Positions 17,418-27,484 are shown, counted from the stretch's first letter. The stretch: 64,000 nt of DNA from Nocardia mangyaensis (GCF_001886715.1 NZ_CP018082.1:3906001-3970000); one strand, 5' to 3'. The notes: a model not told the origin generated them from the sequence alone. A program made the numbers and translations.

Positions 17418-18380
17418 ATGACCGACCACCTGCCCACCCACCTCGACACCGCACTGGACCGCTCCGTCGTCCTCGGCTACAGCCGGATCGGCTTCCGATT
17501 GCGCAGCCGAGCGTGGTCCCCACTGCCGCCGCAGGCGCTGAAGGGCCGAAACGCCCTGGTCACCGGCGCCAACTCCGGCATCGGCAAGGCCATCGCCACC
17601 GGGTTGGCCGACCTCGGCGCCACGGTCACCTTGGCGGTGCGCGACACCACACGCGGCGACGCTGCGGCGGCCGAGATCGTCGCGGCCGTTCCCGAAGCGG
17701 CGATCGGGGTGCAACGGTGCGATGTCGCCGATCTCGCGGATGTGCGCAGATTCGCCGCCGATTTCCTCGAACGGACCGATCGATTGGATGTGCTCATCCA
17801 CAACGCGGGGGTCATGCCGAGTTCCCGGACCGAGAGCGAGCAGGGGCACGAGCTCTGCCTGGCCACCCACGTGCTCGGACCGATCCTGCTCAACGAACTG
17901 CTCTCCCCCGCGTTGGCCCGCGCCGCGGGCGCACAGGTGATCCTGATGTCCTCGGGCGGCATGTACACCCAGGCCCTGCACCTCGACGATCTCGAATACC
18001 GCGCGGACGACTACCGCGGCGCCACCGCCTATGCGCGTTCGAAGCGGATGCAGGTCGCGCTGACTCCGGTACTTGCCGACCGCTACGCCGAAGACGGCAT
18101 TTCCGTCTCCAGCATGCACCCCGGCTGGGTGGACACACCGGGTGTGGCCACCTCGCTGCCGAGGTTTCGCACCCTCACCCGCCCGCTGCTGCGCTCGCCC
18201 GCCGAAGGCGCGGACACCGCGATCTGGCTCGCCGCCACCGAGGGATTACCCGCCGGCCGGTTCTGGCACGACCGGCAGATCCGGCCCGAGCACTACCTTC
18301 GGCGCACGCACGAGAAGCCGACGGACCGGGACAGCCTGTGGCAGTTCTGTGCCGCCGCGACCGGGGTCACGCTCAGGTAG
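17418..18380 (+). CDS. Short-chain dehydrogenase/reductase
   Basis: A 320-residue SDR. The cofactor motif TGANSGIGKAIA is near residues 48-59, the NAG motif HNAGVM mid-protein, the catalytic Ser in LMSSGGM, and the YxxxK equivalent is YARSKRM. A 45-residue N-terminal extension precedes the Rossmann fold. ATG 17418 has a CAGGGG site seven bases upstream. Divergent from the FAD-oxidase operon and sharing its promoter region, it is probably part of the same light-response-type regulon. Confidence 0.9.
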   Translation: MTDHLPTHLDTALDRSVVLGYSRIGFRLRSRAWSPLPPQALKGRNALVTGANSGIGKAIATGLADLGATVTLAVRDTTRGDAAAAEIVAAVPEAAIGVQRCDVADLADVRRFAADFLERTDRLDVLIHNAGVMPSSRTESEQGHELCLATHVLGPILLNELLSPALARAAGAQVILMSSGGMYTQALHLDDLEYRADDYRGATAYARSKRMQVALTPVLADRYAEDGISVSSMHPGWVDTPGVATSLPRFRTLTRPLLRSPAEGADTAIWLAATEGLPAGRFWHDRQIRPEHYLRRTHEKPTDRDSLWQFCAAATGVTLR

Positions 18381-18500
18381 ATCCACAACCGGGAAGGCGC
18401 CGTAGACGAGGCGGCCGATCAGCCGGATTGTGATTCATGTTCGATGCACTGCCGCGATGGCGGATGGCACCCGCACCGCCACCGGAGGGCACCATGCTGG

Positions 18501-18974
18501 TCAGACGTCGGTGCCGCCGCCCGGCTCCTTGTCGGCATGTCCGATTCTGCGCGGCTTCACCCTGGGGCGAGGGCCCGCGGACCAAGCACTCGCCCCGCCG
18601 CGTTTCCGACGGGAAGCGTCCAGGTCGATGACGTTCCGTTCGTGCTCGGCGTTCCCCTTCGCCTGCGCCGCGGTATCGACCGGCCAGGCACCTGTTTCCC
18701 CCTGCAACTCCGCGCGCGTCACCGGACGGGTCGGCGCCGGATCGTACACAGTCTCCGGGGACCAGGGACGACGCTGGGCGTCGCCGACATCCTCTCGCCC
18801 TCGCCGCGGCCGCTTCGGCAGCCGCACGACATTCGACGCCCCGCCCCCGCCCGCACCGGAAACGTCCTCGGCGGCCTTCATCTCGTCCCGCTTCCGACGC
18901 AGGAGCTCCACCGCGTCGTATCGACTTCCACCAGGTCCCATCGAGGACCCCGTACCGACTTCCTGATCCGACAT
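18501..18974 (-). CDS. Hydrophilic hypothetical protein
   Basis: A 157-residue leftward reading frame with strong GC bias at third codon positions, which supports real coding. It is charged and Gly/Arg/Pro-rich, with an N-terminal helix (YDAVELLRRKRDEMKAAED), no membrane segments and no known domain. The start could be ATG 18974 or GTG 19004. The flanking 120 bases to the left hold nothing recognisable. Confidence 0.6.
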   Translation of the reverse strand: MSDQEVGTGSSMGPGGSRYDAVELLRRKRDEMKAAEDVSGAGGGGASNVVRLPKRPRRGREDVGDAQRRPWSPETVYDPAPTRPVTRAELQGETGAWPVDTAAQAKGNAEHERNVIDLDASRRKRGGASAWSAGPRPRVKPRRIGHADKEPGGGTDV

Positions 18975-19004
18975 CGAACTAGCCGCGGACAGGGGTCGCG
19001 GCAC

Positions 19005-19372
19005 TCGTCGATCTCGCAGCCGCCAGCACCCCGATCATGGTTTCAGGTCTATCGTTCACCTCCACATTGTGCCTCGAGCCCCCCTCCGGCGTCTGCGCCC
19101 GTCCCGACGGTGCACCGCGTCCGCTCGGATGCGGCGGGTCGTCAGCCCGGATTCATCGAGACGGCCTTGGGATAGAGGTAGCTCTCCACGTGTTCACGGC
19201 CGACCGCGGGTTCGACAGCGACGAGATCGACCGCCTGGTGTCCACCGACGCGGTCTACCCCACAGAGATCTTGCTTGCCGCGCGAACCGCTGACAGAGAC
19301 CGGTGGGTGCCGCTCCGGCAGGTAGGTATCGTGACGTGATCCGCCCGCGATCGTTCAGGAGCGCCGACACGC
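19005..19372. other. Stretch without a convincing gene
   Basis: About 370 bases between the hydrophilic protein and the AIM24 gene. A short rightward frame (19037-19339) has no recognisable family and uneven composition. I see no RNA gene or repeat. Confidence 0.5.
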
Positions 19373-20053
19373 ATGCGCAGTGACATCTTCCACGCGAACA
19401 ATTCGGCCCAGCCGGCGACCCAGCTCGGTCTCACGCTGCAGCACTCGAGGTGCGTGAAGGCGTGTGTCAACGGGGAGGTGTACGCCCGCCAAGGCTCCAT
19501 GATCGGCTACCGCGGGCAATTCGCGTTCGAGGTCAAGGGCCAAGGGCTGGGCAACCTGGTCAAGCGGTTCGCGACCGGTGAGGGTGTGCCGTTGATGAGC
19601 TGCCGAGGTCAGGGTGAGATCTGGTTCGCCCACCATGCCTCGGAGTGCTTTCTGATCGACCTCGATCCCGGCGACGCGCTGTCGATCAACGGCAAACACA
19701 TTCTGGCCTACGAGCCCTCGCTCGGCTACGAGATCCAGATGGTCTCCGGCGCCGGCGCTTTCGTCGGCGGCGGATTGTTCAACTGTGTCTTCCAAGGGCA
19801 GGGTCGGCTGGCGATCACCAGCCACGGTCAGCCGATCGTCATCCCCGTCAACCCCCAGCAACCGGTGTTCGCCGATTCCGACGCCCTGATCGGCTGGTCC
19901 TCGGGCCTGCAAACCTCCATCGTGCGCACCCAGAGTTTTGGGTCGATGCTGCGCGGCGGCTCCGGCGAGGTGGCACAGGTGCGATTCGACGGGGCGGGGT
20001 TCGTCATTCTCCAACCCTCGGAATCCAACTTCGGGGCGACAGCCTCGAGATAG
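19373..20053 (+). CDS. AIM24 family protein
   Basis: A 226-residue beta-rich protein of the AIM24 family. Features are YARQGSMIGYRGQFAFE, GAFVGGGLFNCVFQGQGRLAITSHG, and Asn/Gly-rich turns through 90-200. Family members are related to TerD/TRAP-like folds and are common as single genes in actinobacteria; the exact role is unknown. No signal peptide. It stands as a single gene. Confidence 0.88.
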   Translation: MRSDIFHANNSAQPATQLGLTLQHSRCVKACVNGEVYARQGSMIGYRGQFAFEVKGQGLGNLVKRFATGEGVPLMSCRGQGEIWFAHHASECFLIDLDPGDALSINGKHILAYEPSLGYEIQMVSGAGAFVGGGLFNCVFQGQGRLAITSHGQPIVIPVNPQQPVFADSDALIGWSSGLQTSIVRTQSFGSMLRGGSGEVAQVRFDGAGFVILQPSESNFGATASR

Positions 20054-20230
20054 CCGCGCACGTCGTGGTGGTGGTGCCGCTCGGGCACAGACAGGGTGCC
20101 ACGGGAAAACCTGCGAAGTGGTCTGTGTCACTTCTCACGCTTGCGAACTCGCCGTTGTGTGTCCTCCACTCGCGGCGCTGCTCGCAGTTCTCGCGCGCAT
20201 GGGCAATTGTGCCTATAGGCGTGTGACCTG

Positions 20231-20800
20231 GTGCTGCGTAGCGTCATCGGTGTGTTCAATCCTTGTGTAGCGCGTCGTCCCCGATCTCGGGTCCTGCTGA
20301 GCGCCTTGTCGATTCCGCTGGCGTTCACGCTGTTCGGGTGCAACGCGTCGATCTCGATCGGCGGGCCGGACTACGCGAAGCTCGAGCAGAACATCGCCAC
20401 GGAACTGGACAAGGCCTACGCCTCGATGTCGCGTCAGGTCGATTCCGTCGAATGTCCACGCCTGGCCGACGACCCGGTGGCCGGCGACACCTTCGTCTGC
20501 CTCGCCGATCTCGACGGCAACGATGTGCGCGTCGATGTGCAGGTCGAAGACGACGACGGTGGGGTGAAGTTCACGACGCGCGACATCGCGTTCGACCTCG
20601 CCGCCACCGCGAACGGCCTCACCACCGATGTTTCCGATCAGATGGGCTTCCCGGTGACGGTGGACTGCGGTCGAGGACTGAAAATCGTCGAGGTCGGTAG
20701 CACTTTCACCTGCACAGCGCTCGACACCAAGGGCGGCTCGGCGACCGTCGAGATGACCGCGCGCCACGAAGGCGCCAGCAGCTGGCAACTCGTGGAGTGA
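20231..20800 (+). CDS. DUF4333 lipoprotein
   Basis: A 189-residue exported lipoprotein starting at GTG. The hydrophobic signal around residues 20-36 ends in the lipobox LFGC. The mature part has two DUF4333-like modules: VDSVECPRLADDPVAGDTFVC, and later VTVDCGRGLKIVEVGSTFTC, with paired cysteines. Usual role unknown; members sit on the outer face of the membrane. Confidence 0.85.
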   Translation: MLRSVIGVFNPCVARRPRSRVLLSALSIPLAFTLFGCNASISIGGPDYAKLEQNIATELDKAYASMSRQVDSVECPRLADDPVAGDTFVCLADLDGNDVRVDVQVEDDDGGVKFTTRDIAFDLAATANGLTTDVSDQMGFPVTVDCGRGLKIVEVGSTFTCTALDTKGGSATVEMTARHEGASSWQLVE

Positions 20801-20854
20801 CGCCCGGCACGCTGACCGGCGCCGACCCGGCCGGTGGGTTAGCCTGCCAGCGAT

Positions 20855-23548
20855 ATGGCTGGCATCACAGGACGAGCCGAACTCGCCGAAGCGCTCACCG
20901 TCGCATGGAACAGCGCCTGCGCGGGTGCGGGACGGGTGATCGTGCTGCTCGGCGAACCCGGTATCGGTAAGTCGAGCATGCTGTCCTGGCTGGCCGAACA
21001 GACCGGTGATCGCGCCCGGCTCGTCGCCTGCCGTGCCGGCGATATCGGCGAGCCGATGTCGACCGCCGCCGACGTCGCCGTCGCGCTGCGCGGCGACGCG
21101 CGGCCGGTGACCGCGCAGATCGACCCGCTGCGCGCCGCCGATCTCTTGGCCGCCGCGGTGGCCGCGGCCACCGCGGCGGGTCCGGTGGCCCTGCTCATCG
21201 ACGACATCCACGACGCCGATCCGGCCAGTCGAACCGCGCTCAACCTGATGTTGCGCCGGACCAGCTGGGGTCCGGTCCTGGTCATCGTCACGGGACGGCC
21301 GGTGCCCTCGGTGGTGACTTTCGCCGAAGGGTTCCAGGTGCGGCGGCTGGCTGGTCTCGACGCGGCGAGTGCGCTGACCGTGCTACGCGATGCCTGTCCG
21401 GCGCCGATCGACGACGCGGTGGCGCAGCGCCTGCTCGCTGTCTCGGCGGGCAATCCCCTGGCCCTCACCCATCTGCCCGCGGCGCTGACCGACGACCAGC
21501 TCAGCGGCGATCGCCTACTCCCCAGCGACATCCCGCTCGCGGGTGAGCTGCATCGGGTGTTCACCGGTCAGCTCGCCCGGCTCACGCCGACCGCCCGAGA
21601 TCTGCTCGATCTGACCGCGGTCTCCGTGGAGGGCAACTGGGCGGTGTTGGCCGCGCTGCGCCCCGACGCACCGGGCGCCGCACTGACCGAGTTGGAGGAG
21701 TCAGGGCTGGCCGCGTTGGTGAACGGGCGTCTGGAACTCGCGCATCCGTTGCTGCGCAGCGCCGCGGTGAGCGGCCTGCCCGCGCACCGCAAACGCCTGC
21801 TCAACCGCGAGCTGGCCGCGGTGAGCGCGTTGCCCGCGGAGGTGCGGCTCGCCCATCGCGCCGCGGGTGCGGTGGGCCCCGACGAGTCGCTCACCGACGA
21901 ACTGGTCGCGACCGCGCAACGGATGCGGGCCCGTGGCGGCAGCGAGGCGGCGGCCCGGATGCTCGATCGCGCGGTGGAACTGACGGGTAGAGATCTGCGG
22001 CGGGCCCAGTTGCGCGTGGAGGTGGCGCAGCTACTCGGGGCATCCGGCGAGGCCGGGGTGGCACGACACCGGCTCGGCGAGGTACTCGCCGAGCCGGTGG
22101 CCGCGGGCCTGCACGTGCTCGCCGTGGTCTCGCTCGCCACGTGGGAAGCACTCGATGGTGAGCCGCTGGCCGCGTGGCAACGCCTGCTCGAGTGCGCGGC
22201 GCTGGCCGACCCGGCCGACATGGGCGTCGTCCACGCGGGCATGGCCATTCCGCTGGGGATGCTCGGCTTGGTCGACCAGATCATCGAACACGCCACGGCG
22301 GCGGTGGCGCACAGCGTGCCGCGCTCACCGAACTGGGTGGTATCCAGGGTGATCCTCGCCCATGCGATCAGCGCGCGCACGGAAGGTCAGGCGGGTGATC
22401 TGGTCACCGGCCTGTTCGACGAGTGGGATCCGACTGTGGCGATCCACCATGATCCCACCGTCGGACTGCATATCGGGCGCGCGCTGTCGATCGCCGAACA
22501 GTACGACACCGCAGTCACCATGCTCACCGCGCTGAGCGGCCATGCCAGAGGCGAGGGTGCGCGCGCTTCGCTCGCGATGACCTACGGCGCGTTGGGCGAG
22601 ACGCACCTGCGCGCATCCCGATTCGATCAGGCCACCCGATGTCTGGATGAGGCGATCGCGTTGAGCCTGGCCACCGGGCAGCGTGCGTTCGCGCCGTTCT
22701 GGCTCGGGTTGCGGGCCAGAATCCACGCGATTCGGGGTGAGGATGCCGCGGCGGCGGCGGACTTCGACCTCGGCTTCGACATCAGCACCGAGCAGTCGAC
22801 CTTCGGCGCCAGGTACTTTCTGCTCGCCAACGCGGGCAACGCCGCGCTGGCCACCGGCCGCGCCGAGGAGGCCGTCGGTTTCCTGCAGGAATGCTGGGCT
22901 TTCGAAGAGGCGGGTGGCAGGCTGGCACCGCAGCTCGCGCGCTGGCACCCCGATCTGGTCGAAGCGTATGTGTCGCTGGGGCGACACCAGCAGGCCCGGC
23001 CCGTCCTCGACCATCTACTCGAAGTCGCCGCGGCGCCGGGTGCGAGCCGCTGGACCAGGGCGAGCGCGCGCAGAGCCGCGGCGGTCTTCCACGCCGAGAC
23101 CGATCGCCTCGGCGCCCAGCGACTGCTGCGCGAGGCCATCGCGATCTATGACCCCGAACTCGACCTGTTCGACCGGGCACGAGCACAGCTGCTGCTGGCG
23201 GCATCGGGTGGTCCGACTGGGGAATCCGCCGCCGCGCGAGCCCAGTACGCCTTCGACCGCATGCGGGCCGCGCCCTGGGCGGCGAAGCTGGGCGAACTCG
23301 ACACCGCGACCACGGGTTCGGCGCTGGCCGACCTGTCCGGCGCGGAGCTGCGGGTGCTGCGTGAAGTAGCTCGGGGGTTGACCAACCAGCAGATCGCCAC
23401 CCGACTACTGCTGAGCCCGAAAACCGTTGCCAATCATTTGTTTCGGGTGTATCGCAAGCTGGGCGCGTCCTCGCGGACCGAAGCGGCCCGGCTGTTGCTG
23501 CTCGGCGGTGACGAGCAGGCGAGCCATGACCACAGTGGACGGCGGTAG
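20855..23548 (+). CDS. Large ATP-binding LuxR regulator (LAL family)
   Basis: A regulator of 897 residues. The N-terminal AAA-type ATPase has Walker A GEPGIGKSS (near residues 34-42) and Walker B VALLIDDIHDAD. The middle is a long TPR-like helical region. The C-terminal LuxR helix-turn-helix has LSGAELRVLREVARG and NQQIATRLLLSPKTVANH. LAL proteins activate nearby catabolic or biosynthetic genes in response to a ligand; no clear target is adjacent, since the upstream DUF4333 gene is its only close same-strand neighbour. Confidence 0.92.
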   Translation: MAGITGRAELAEALTVAWNSACAGAGRVIVLLGEPGIGKSSMLSWLAEQTGDRARLVACRAGDIGEPMSTAADVAVALRGDARPVTAQIDPLRAADLLAAAVAAATAAGPVALLIDDIHDADPASRTALNLMLRRTSWGPVLVIVTGRPVPSVVTFAEGFQVRRLAGLDAASALTVLRDACPAPIDDAVAQRLLAVSAGNPLALTHLPAALTDDQLSGDRLLPSDIPLAGELHRVFTGQLARLTPTARDLLDLTAVSVEGNWAVLAALRPDAPGAALTELEESGLAALVNGRLELAHPLLRSAAVSGLPAHRKRLLNRELAAVSALPAEVRLAHRAAGAVGPDESLTDELVATAQRMRARGGSEAAARMLDRAVELTGRDLRRAQLRVEVAQLLGASGEAGVARHRLGEVLAEPVAAGLHVLAVVSLATWEALDGEPLAAWQRLLECAALADPADMGVVHAGMAIPLGMLGLVDQIIEHATAAVAHSVPRSPNWVVSRVILAHAISARTEGQAGDLVTGLFDEWDPTVAIHHDPTVGLHIGRALSIAEQYDTAVTMLTALSGHARGEGARASLAMTYGALGETHLRASRFDQATRCLDEAIALSLATGQRAFAPFWLGLRARIHAIRGEDAAAAADFDLGFDISTEQSTFGARYFLLANAGNAALATGRAEEAVGFLQECWAFEEAGGRLAPQLARWHPDLVEAYVSLGRHQQARPVLDHLLEVAAAPGASRWTRASARRAAAVFHAETDRLGAQRLLREAIAIYDPELDLFDRARAQLLLAASGGPTGESAAARAQYAFDRMRAAPWAAKLGELDTATTGSALADLSGAELRVLREVARGLTNQQIATRLLLSPKTVANHLFRVYRKLGASSRTEAARLLLLGGDEQASHDHSGRR

Positions 23549-23833
23549 TTGACCGGTCCGGTGTCGATGCGTGGTTGCGGCCGGCGCGTCGTCGAGCGAA
23601 GTACGTGTCAGGCTTCGATGCGGTGACCCGCGGTGTCGAGTAGTCGCGCGATGTCGGCCGGCTGATGCGCGAGGGCTTCTCCGAGTACAACCCGATGGGC
23701 ATGCTCGAGGCCACCGAGCTCTACGGTCTTCGACCAGCCCGGTCCGACCGGCGCTCGAGAGTTCGGTGCTGTTCCTCGGCAAGCACCTGAACTGATCGAC
23801 TCGCTCCACACAAGCGGTCCGCAAAACAAAGAA
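23549..23833. other. Intergenic stretch with possible coding debris
   Basis: Between the LAL gene and the cspA terminator. On the minus strand a short segment ending at 23610 (VELGGLEHAHRVVLGEAL and following) looks like the tail of a protein but has no start or family I can name. Treated as unassigned. Confidence 0.4.
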
Positions 23834-23853
23834 ACCCGCGCCGTGGCGCGGGT
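23834..23853 (-). terminator. Intrinsic terminator of cspA
   Basis: Perfect 9-bp stem ACCCGCGCC / GGCGCGGGT with a two-base gap, followed on the minus strand by a T-rich tract (TTTCTTTGTTTT). It lies 16 bases past the cspA stop. Confidence 0.9.
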
Positions 23854-23869
23854 CTCGGTGTGTCAGCTC

Positions 23870-24073
23870 CTAGATGGCGCGGACGCTCTGGGCCTGCGGG
23901 CCCTTCTGGCCTTCGCCGATTTCGAACTCGACGCGCTGCCCCTCATCGAGGGACTTGAATCCGGAGCCGGAGATCTCGGAGTAATGAACGAAAACGTCGG
24001 GACCACCGGCATCCTGCGCGATGAAACCGAAACCCTTTTCGCCGTTAAACCACTTAACACTGCCTTGCGTCAT
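23870..24073 (-). CDS. cspA: Cold-shock protein CspA
   Basis: A 67-residue single cold-shock domain, an RNA/ssDNA-binding chaperone. RNP-1 is KGFGFI and RNP-2 is VFVHYS, within a beta barrel of normal family length; N-terminus [20 protein letters not shown] 24073 has an AGGAAG site about 12 bases upstream. It is monocistronic, closed by a strong intrinsic terminator. Typical of actinobacterial CspA. Confidence 0.97.
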   Translation of the reverse strand: MTQGSVKWFNGEKGFGFIAQDAGGPDVFVHYSEISGSGFKSLDEGQRVEFEIGEGQKGPQAQSVRAI

Positions 24074-24220
24074 GAACTTTGTATTACTTCCTGTAGAAAG
24101 CCGAGCGATCACTGCAACAACCCGTGCTCATCAGTCAGCATGCCACACATTCGGCCCGTCTGCTGCCCGAGGTGAGCCAGCGCACGTCGGCGGCACCTGG
24201 CTTCCGACGTGCCTGGGTCC

Positions 24221-25633
24221 TCAGCGCAGCTTCCGCATGGCCCGCTCGGCCGCGTTGGCCCCGCACATGCCGTGGGCGCCGGGCCCCGGTGGGGTCGCCG
24301 CCGAGCACAGGTAGTGGCCGGGAATGCCGATGTCGTAGGGCTGCAAAGTCTTTCGTGGTCCGAACAGCAGCTGCGGGATGTCCTTGGCCCCGGTCATGAT
24401 GTTGCCGCCGACATAGTTGGGGTTGTACTCGGCGAATCCCTCGGTGGTGCGGGCGGTCAGGCCGACCACCCGGTCGCGGAAGCCGGGTGCGAAGCGTTCG
24501 ACCTGGGCGATGATCGCCTCGGTGGCATCGCCGGTGTAGCCGTTGGGGACGTGCGCGTAGGTCCACACCGGGTGGATCGAGCCGACCGACCGTTGGGGAT
24601 CGGCGAGGTATTGCTGGCCAACCAGCACGAACGGGTGCTGAGGCATCCGGCCCGCGTGGATGTCGCGTTCGCCCGCGGCGATGTCGGCGAAGGAGCCGCC
24701 GAGGTGCACGGTGCCCGCGCGCCGTGCGGCCTCCACGGTCCAGGGGACACCGCCCTCGACGGCGAAGTCGACCTTGAAAACTCCGGGGCCATAGCGAAAT
24801 CGCCGATAGGCGCGGGCGATGCGCGCGGGCAGCTGCTCGCCCAGGATCTCCGCGACCGCCGTCGGCGCGAGGTCCCAGACGGTGATGTCGGAGAGTGGGA
24901 GGTCGGCGACGGAGCGCACCCGGACGCCGGTCTCGATCTTTCCGCCGTGATCGGCCAGTGCCGCGGCCATGGTGTCGGCGATCCGCTGGGATCCGCCGAC
25001 CGCGACCGCCCACCCGTATCGGTGTCCCGCGGTCAGGATGCCGAGGCCCACACTGGCGCTCAACGGCCGCTCGAGCGGATGGAACGCGTGCGCGGCGACA
25101 CCGCCGAACAGTGCCCGTCCCGCTTCGGTGCGGAACGCACGCGCCAGCAACGTGGCGGGCGCGATCGCCGGAACACCGAAGCGCGCCAGCCGGATCGGAT
25201 GGCGGGGAATCCGCAGCAGTGGGCGCATGATGTCGGCGCTGGTCTCGTCGTAGCCCGCGACCGGCCGCTCGAACAGCGTGCGCCACAGCCGTTCGTCGGC
25301 GCCGAGGCCCGCGGCGGTCTCGGTGACCGAGCGGTGCAGCACCCCCGCGGTGCCATCGTCGAGCGGATGAACGCAGTCGAGTTCCGACCACGCCCAGCGC
25401 AATCCGTACCGTTCCAGATCGACGCTGCGCAGCAACGGCGACCCCACGGCCATCGGATGGATGGCCGAGCAGTGGTCGTGCAGCAGACCGGGCAGGATGG
25501 CCTCGCTCGAGCGGGTGCCGCCACCGATCGTGTCGGCGGCCTCGAGCACGGTCACCTCCACGCCCGCCCTGGCCAGGGTGAGGGCCGCGGCCAGCCCGTT
25601 GGGCCCGCTGCCGACCACTGTCGCCGTTGTCAT
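24221..25633 (-). CDS. Phytoene-desaturase-like FAD/NAD(P) oxidoreductase
   Basis: A 470-residue flavoprotein of the CrtI/PYROXD2 superfamily. The N-terminal motif VVGSGPNGLAAALTLARAG is followed by EAADTIGGGTRS. The C-terminal FAD motif is YLCSAATPPGPGAHGMCGANAAE. It lies 39 bases downstream of the DUF3556 membrane protein on the same strand, and both may belong to the acyl-CoA synthetase operon. Likely acts on a lipid or isoprenoid substrate; the reaction is unknown. Confidence 0.88.
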   Translation of the reverse strand: MTTATVVGSGPNGLAAALTLARAGVEVTVLEAADTIGGGTRSSEAILPGLLHDHCSAIHPMAVGSPLLRSVDLERYGLRWAWSELDCVHPLDDGTAGVLHRSVTETAAGLGADERLWRTLFERPVAGYDETSADIMRPLLRIPRHPIRLARFGVPAIAPATLLARAFRTEAGRALFGGVAAHAFHPLERPLSASVGLGILTAGHRYGWAVAVGGSQRIADTMAAALADHGGKIETGVRVRSVADLPLSDITVWDLAPTAVAEILGEQLPARIARAYRRFRYGPGVFKVDFAVEGGVPWTVEAARRAGTVHLGGSFADIAAGERDIHAGRMPQHPFVLVGQQYLADPQRSVGSIHPVWTYAHVPNGYTGDATEAIIAQVERFAPGFRDRVVGLTARTTEGFAEYNPNYVGGNIMTGAKDIPQLLFGPRKTLQPYDIGIPGHYLCSAATPPGPGAHGMCGANAAERAMRKLR

Positions 25634-25672
25634 CGACTCGTCCTCCCGTTCACGATGTGTTGTGGCACAGAC

Positions 25673-27484
25673 CTATTCGGCGGGCTGGACCACGGCGTCC
25701 TGGTTCGGCGCGACCACGCCGGTGACGTCCTCACGCCGCCAGGTCACCCGGTGCGGGATGGGCCCGTTCGGCAGCCACGGCAGGGCCTCCACCGCATCGG
25801 CCACCTCCCAGGTGCCTCGCTCGAGCACGCCGAGCGCGGCATCGATCACCATGTACCCCTGCGTGCTCTTGTGGACCGGCTGCGATTCCACCCACACCAC
25901 GATCCATTCTCCCGGCGCGAACCCGACCCGGGCCTGCACCGCGTCGATGAGGTCGAGAGCGTGCAGGTGTCCGTCACCGAAGTTGAAGCCGATCAGCGAG
26001 TTGCAGGCGAACTCGGCCTCACGCACGGTCCAGCGGTCGATTTCGGGAATGTGCTTGTACAGCAAGGAGAACAGGCCACGACCCTGACTGTGCATGGACC
26101 GCCAGGCGATGGTCTGCTGCAGGGTGATCTCGGCGACCGCCGGAGGGTAGTCCATGGCCAGCAATTGGTCGACCTGATTGTCGGCGGGACGGTGGGCGAT
26201 GGTGTTCAGTTTCGCCTCAGCGCCCGGGGCGAAGGCCCACAGCGCCGAGGCCCAGTTGCCTGCGTACTGGCGCATGGACGGCAGGAACGAGACCAGGTCC
26301 GGGCGCAGACTGCCAAGCACCGGGAAGAACGCGAGCCCGGCGACGATCAGCACCGTCAGCCACGGCGAGGACATGTCGAACACGCCGTAGCCCGCGGAGT
26401 TCGGGAAGCCGAGGAACAGGAACACGGTCAGATAGGCGAACAGGATGTTCCATTCCAGCGGCACCGCCAGCGGGAAGGCGGAGGTGATGAACAGGTGGAA
26501 GATCACCATCATCGCCACACCGGCCAGCGTCAGCCACTGGTTGGTCGAGAACAGCAGCACGATCGGGGTGATCACCTCGACCGCGGTGCCGCCGACGTGC
26601 GCCATGAACGAGGCCACCCGCGACGGGCGGATGTCACGCGGGAAGTCCCGGTAGTGGGCGCGCTTGATCGAGCGGAACGGCATGGACGGGCTGTTGGACA
26701 TCATCGGCGGCACCACATTCGAGAAGTGCTTACCGAACTTCGACATACCCGCGCCGACCCACACGATCACGATCAGCAGCTTGGCCGCGATGATCATGTC
26801 GGTGAACGGCAACACCGCGAAGAACAGCAGCGCGGGCAGATACTGCTCACCGCGGGCCGCCAGGAAGATCGTCTTGTCGCGCAGTCCGCACAGGATGTAC
26901 AGCAGGATCGGCGCGATCAGCAGCACGGGTTGTACGAGCCCGGAGGTGTTGTCCGGCAGCACTTCCAGCAGCGAGGCAGTGGTCGCGCCCGGAGCGACCA
27001 GCGCGATCGCCAGCGAGGCGAGGAAGCCGAGGTACAGCACGACATCGACGGTCGTCCGCGCGTCACCGTTGGTGAACGGCACTCGATACCAGGGTCGGAG
27101 CCGAATGCTGCCCCGGCGGGCGAAGTACAGCAGACCGCCGGTCATCGGCTTGAACTTACCCGCCAGTGGGCCCCAGGACCCCGCGACACCGATCGCTTCG
27201 AGCAGGACCGTCCACAGAACCAGCTTCTGGTAGACGATCGGCTGGTTCCACCACTGCGCCACGTCCCAGAACGGCCCGACGCCCGAGGTCGCGGTGGCGA
27301 TCAGGACACCGCCGACGATGTAGAGCACGAGCAATTTCACGATATAGATGGTGTGGATCATCTTCGGTGTGCCGAATCCGTATTCGGCCCAGTGCAGTGC
27401 CAGTGTCCGCATGCGTTCGCGCAGTGGTAGATCCAAGAATGTCTCGGTGTCCACCGGCGGAAAATCGCCTGTCTTGAATCCCAT
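25673..27484 (-). CDS. DUF3556 multi-pass membrane protein
   Basis: A 603-residue protein with about nine or ten membrane helices in residues 45-420 and a soluble C-terminal part. The conserved N-terminal segment MGFKTGDFPPVDTETFLDLP is the usual start of DUF3556 proteins of mycobacteria and nocardiae. Neighbours on the same strand are an acyl-CoA synthetase upstream and an FAD oxidoreductase downstream, suggesting a role in lipid metabolism (inference). Confidence 0.88.
   Translation of the reverse strand: MGFKTGDFPPVDTETFLDLPLRERMRTLALHWAEYGFGTPKMIHTIYIVKLLVLYIVGGVLIATATSGVGPFWDVAQWWNQPIVYQKLVLWTVLLEAIGVAGSWGPLAGKFKPMTGGLLYFARRGSIRLRPWYRVPFTNGDARTTVDVVLYLGFLASLAIALVAPGATTASLLEVLPDNTSGLVQPVLLIAPILLYILCGLRDKTIFLAARGEQYLPALLFFAVLPFTDMIIAAKLLIVIVWVGAGMSKFGKHFSNVVPPMMSNSPSMPFRSIKRAHYRDFPRDIRPSRVASFMAHVGGTAVEVITPIVLLFSTNQWLTLAGVAMMVIFHLFITSAFPLAVPLEWNILFAYLTVFLFLGFPNSAGYGVFDMSSPWLTVLIVAGLAFFPVLGSLRPDLVSFLPSMRQYAGNWASALWAFAPGAEAKLNTIAHRPADNQVDQLLAMDYPPAVAEITLQQTIAWRSMHSQGRGLFSLLYKHIPEIDRWTVREAEFACNSLIGFNFGDGHLHALDLIDAVQARVGFAPGEWIVVWVESQPVHKSTQGYMVIDAALGVLERGTWEVADAVEALPWLPNGPIPHRVTWRREDVTGVVAPNQDAVVQPAE

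Noticed and set aside
23600..23800. Possible small genes on both strands before cspA
   Set aside because: No ribosome site, no family, and neither frame keeps a protein-like composition over its length.
24209..27430. Plus-strand open frame of over 1000 codons
   Set aside because: Runs antisense through two well-supported leftward genes (FAD oxidoreductase and DUF3556); the product is His/Arg/Gly-rich without any domain.
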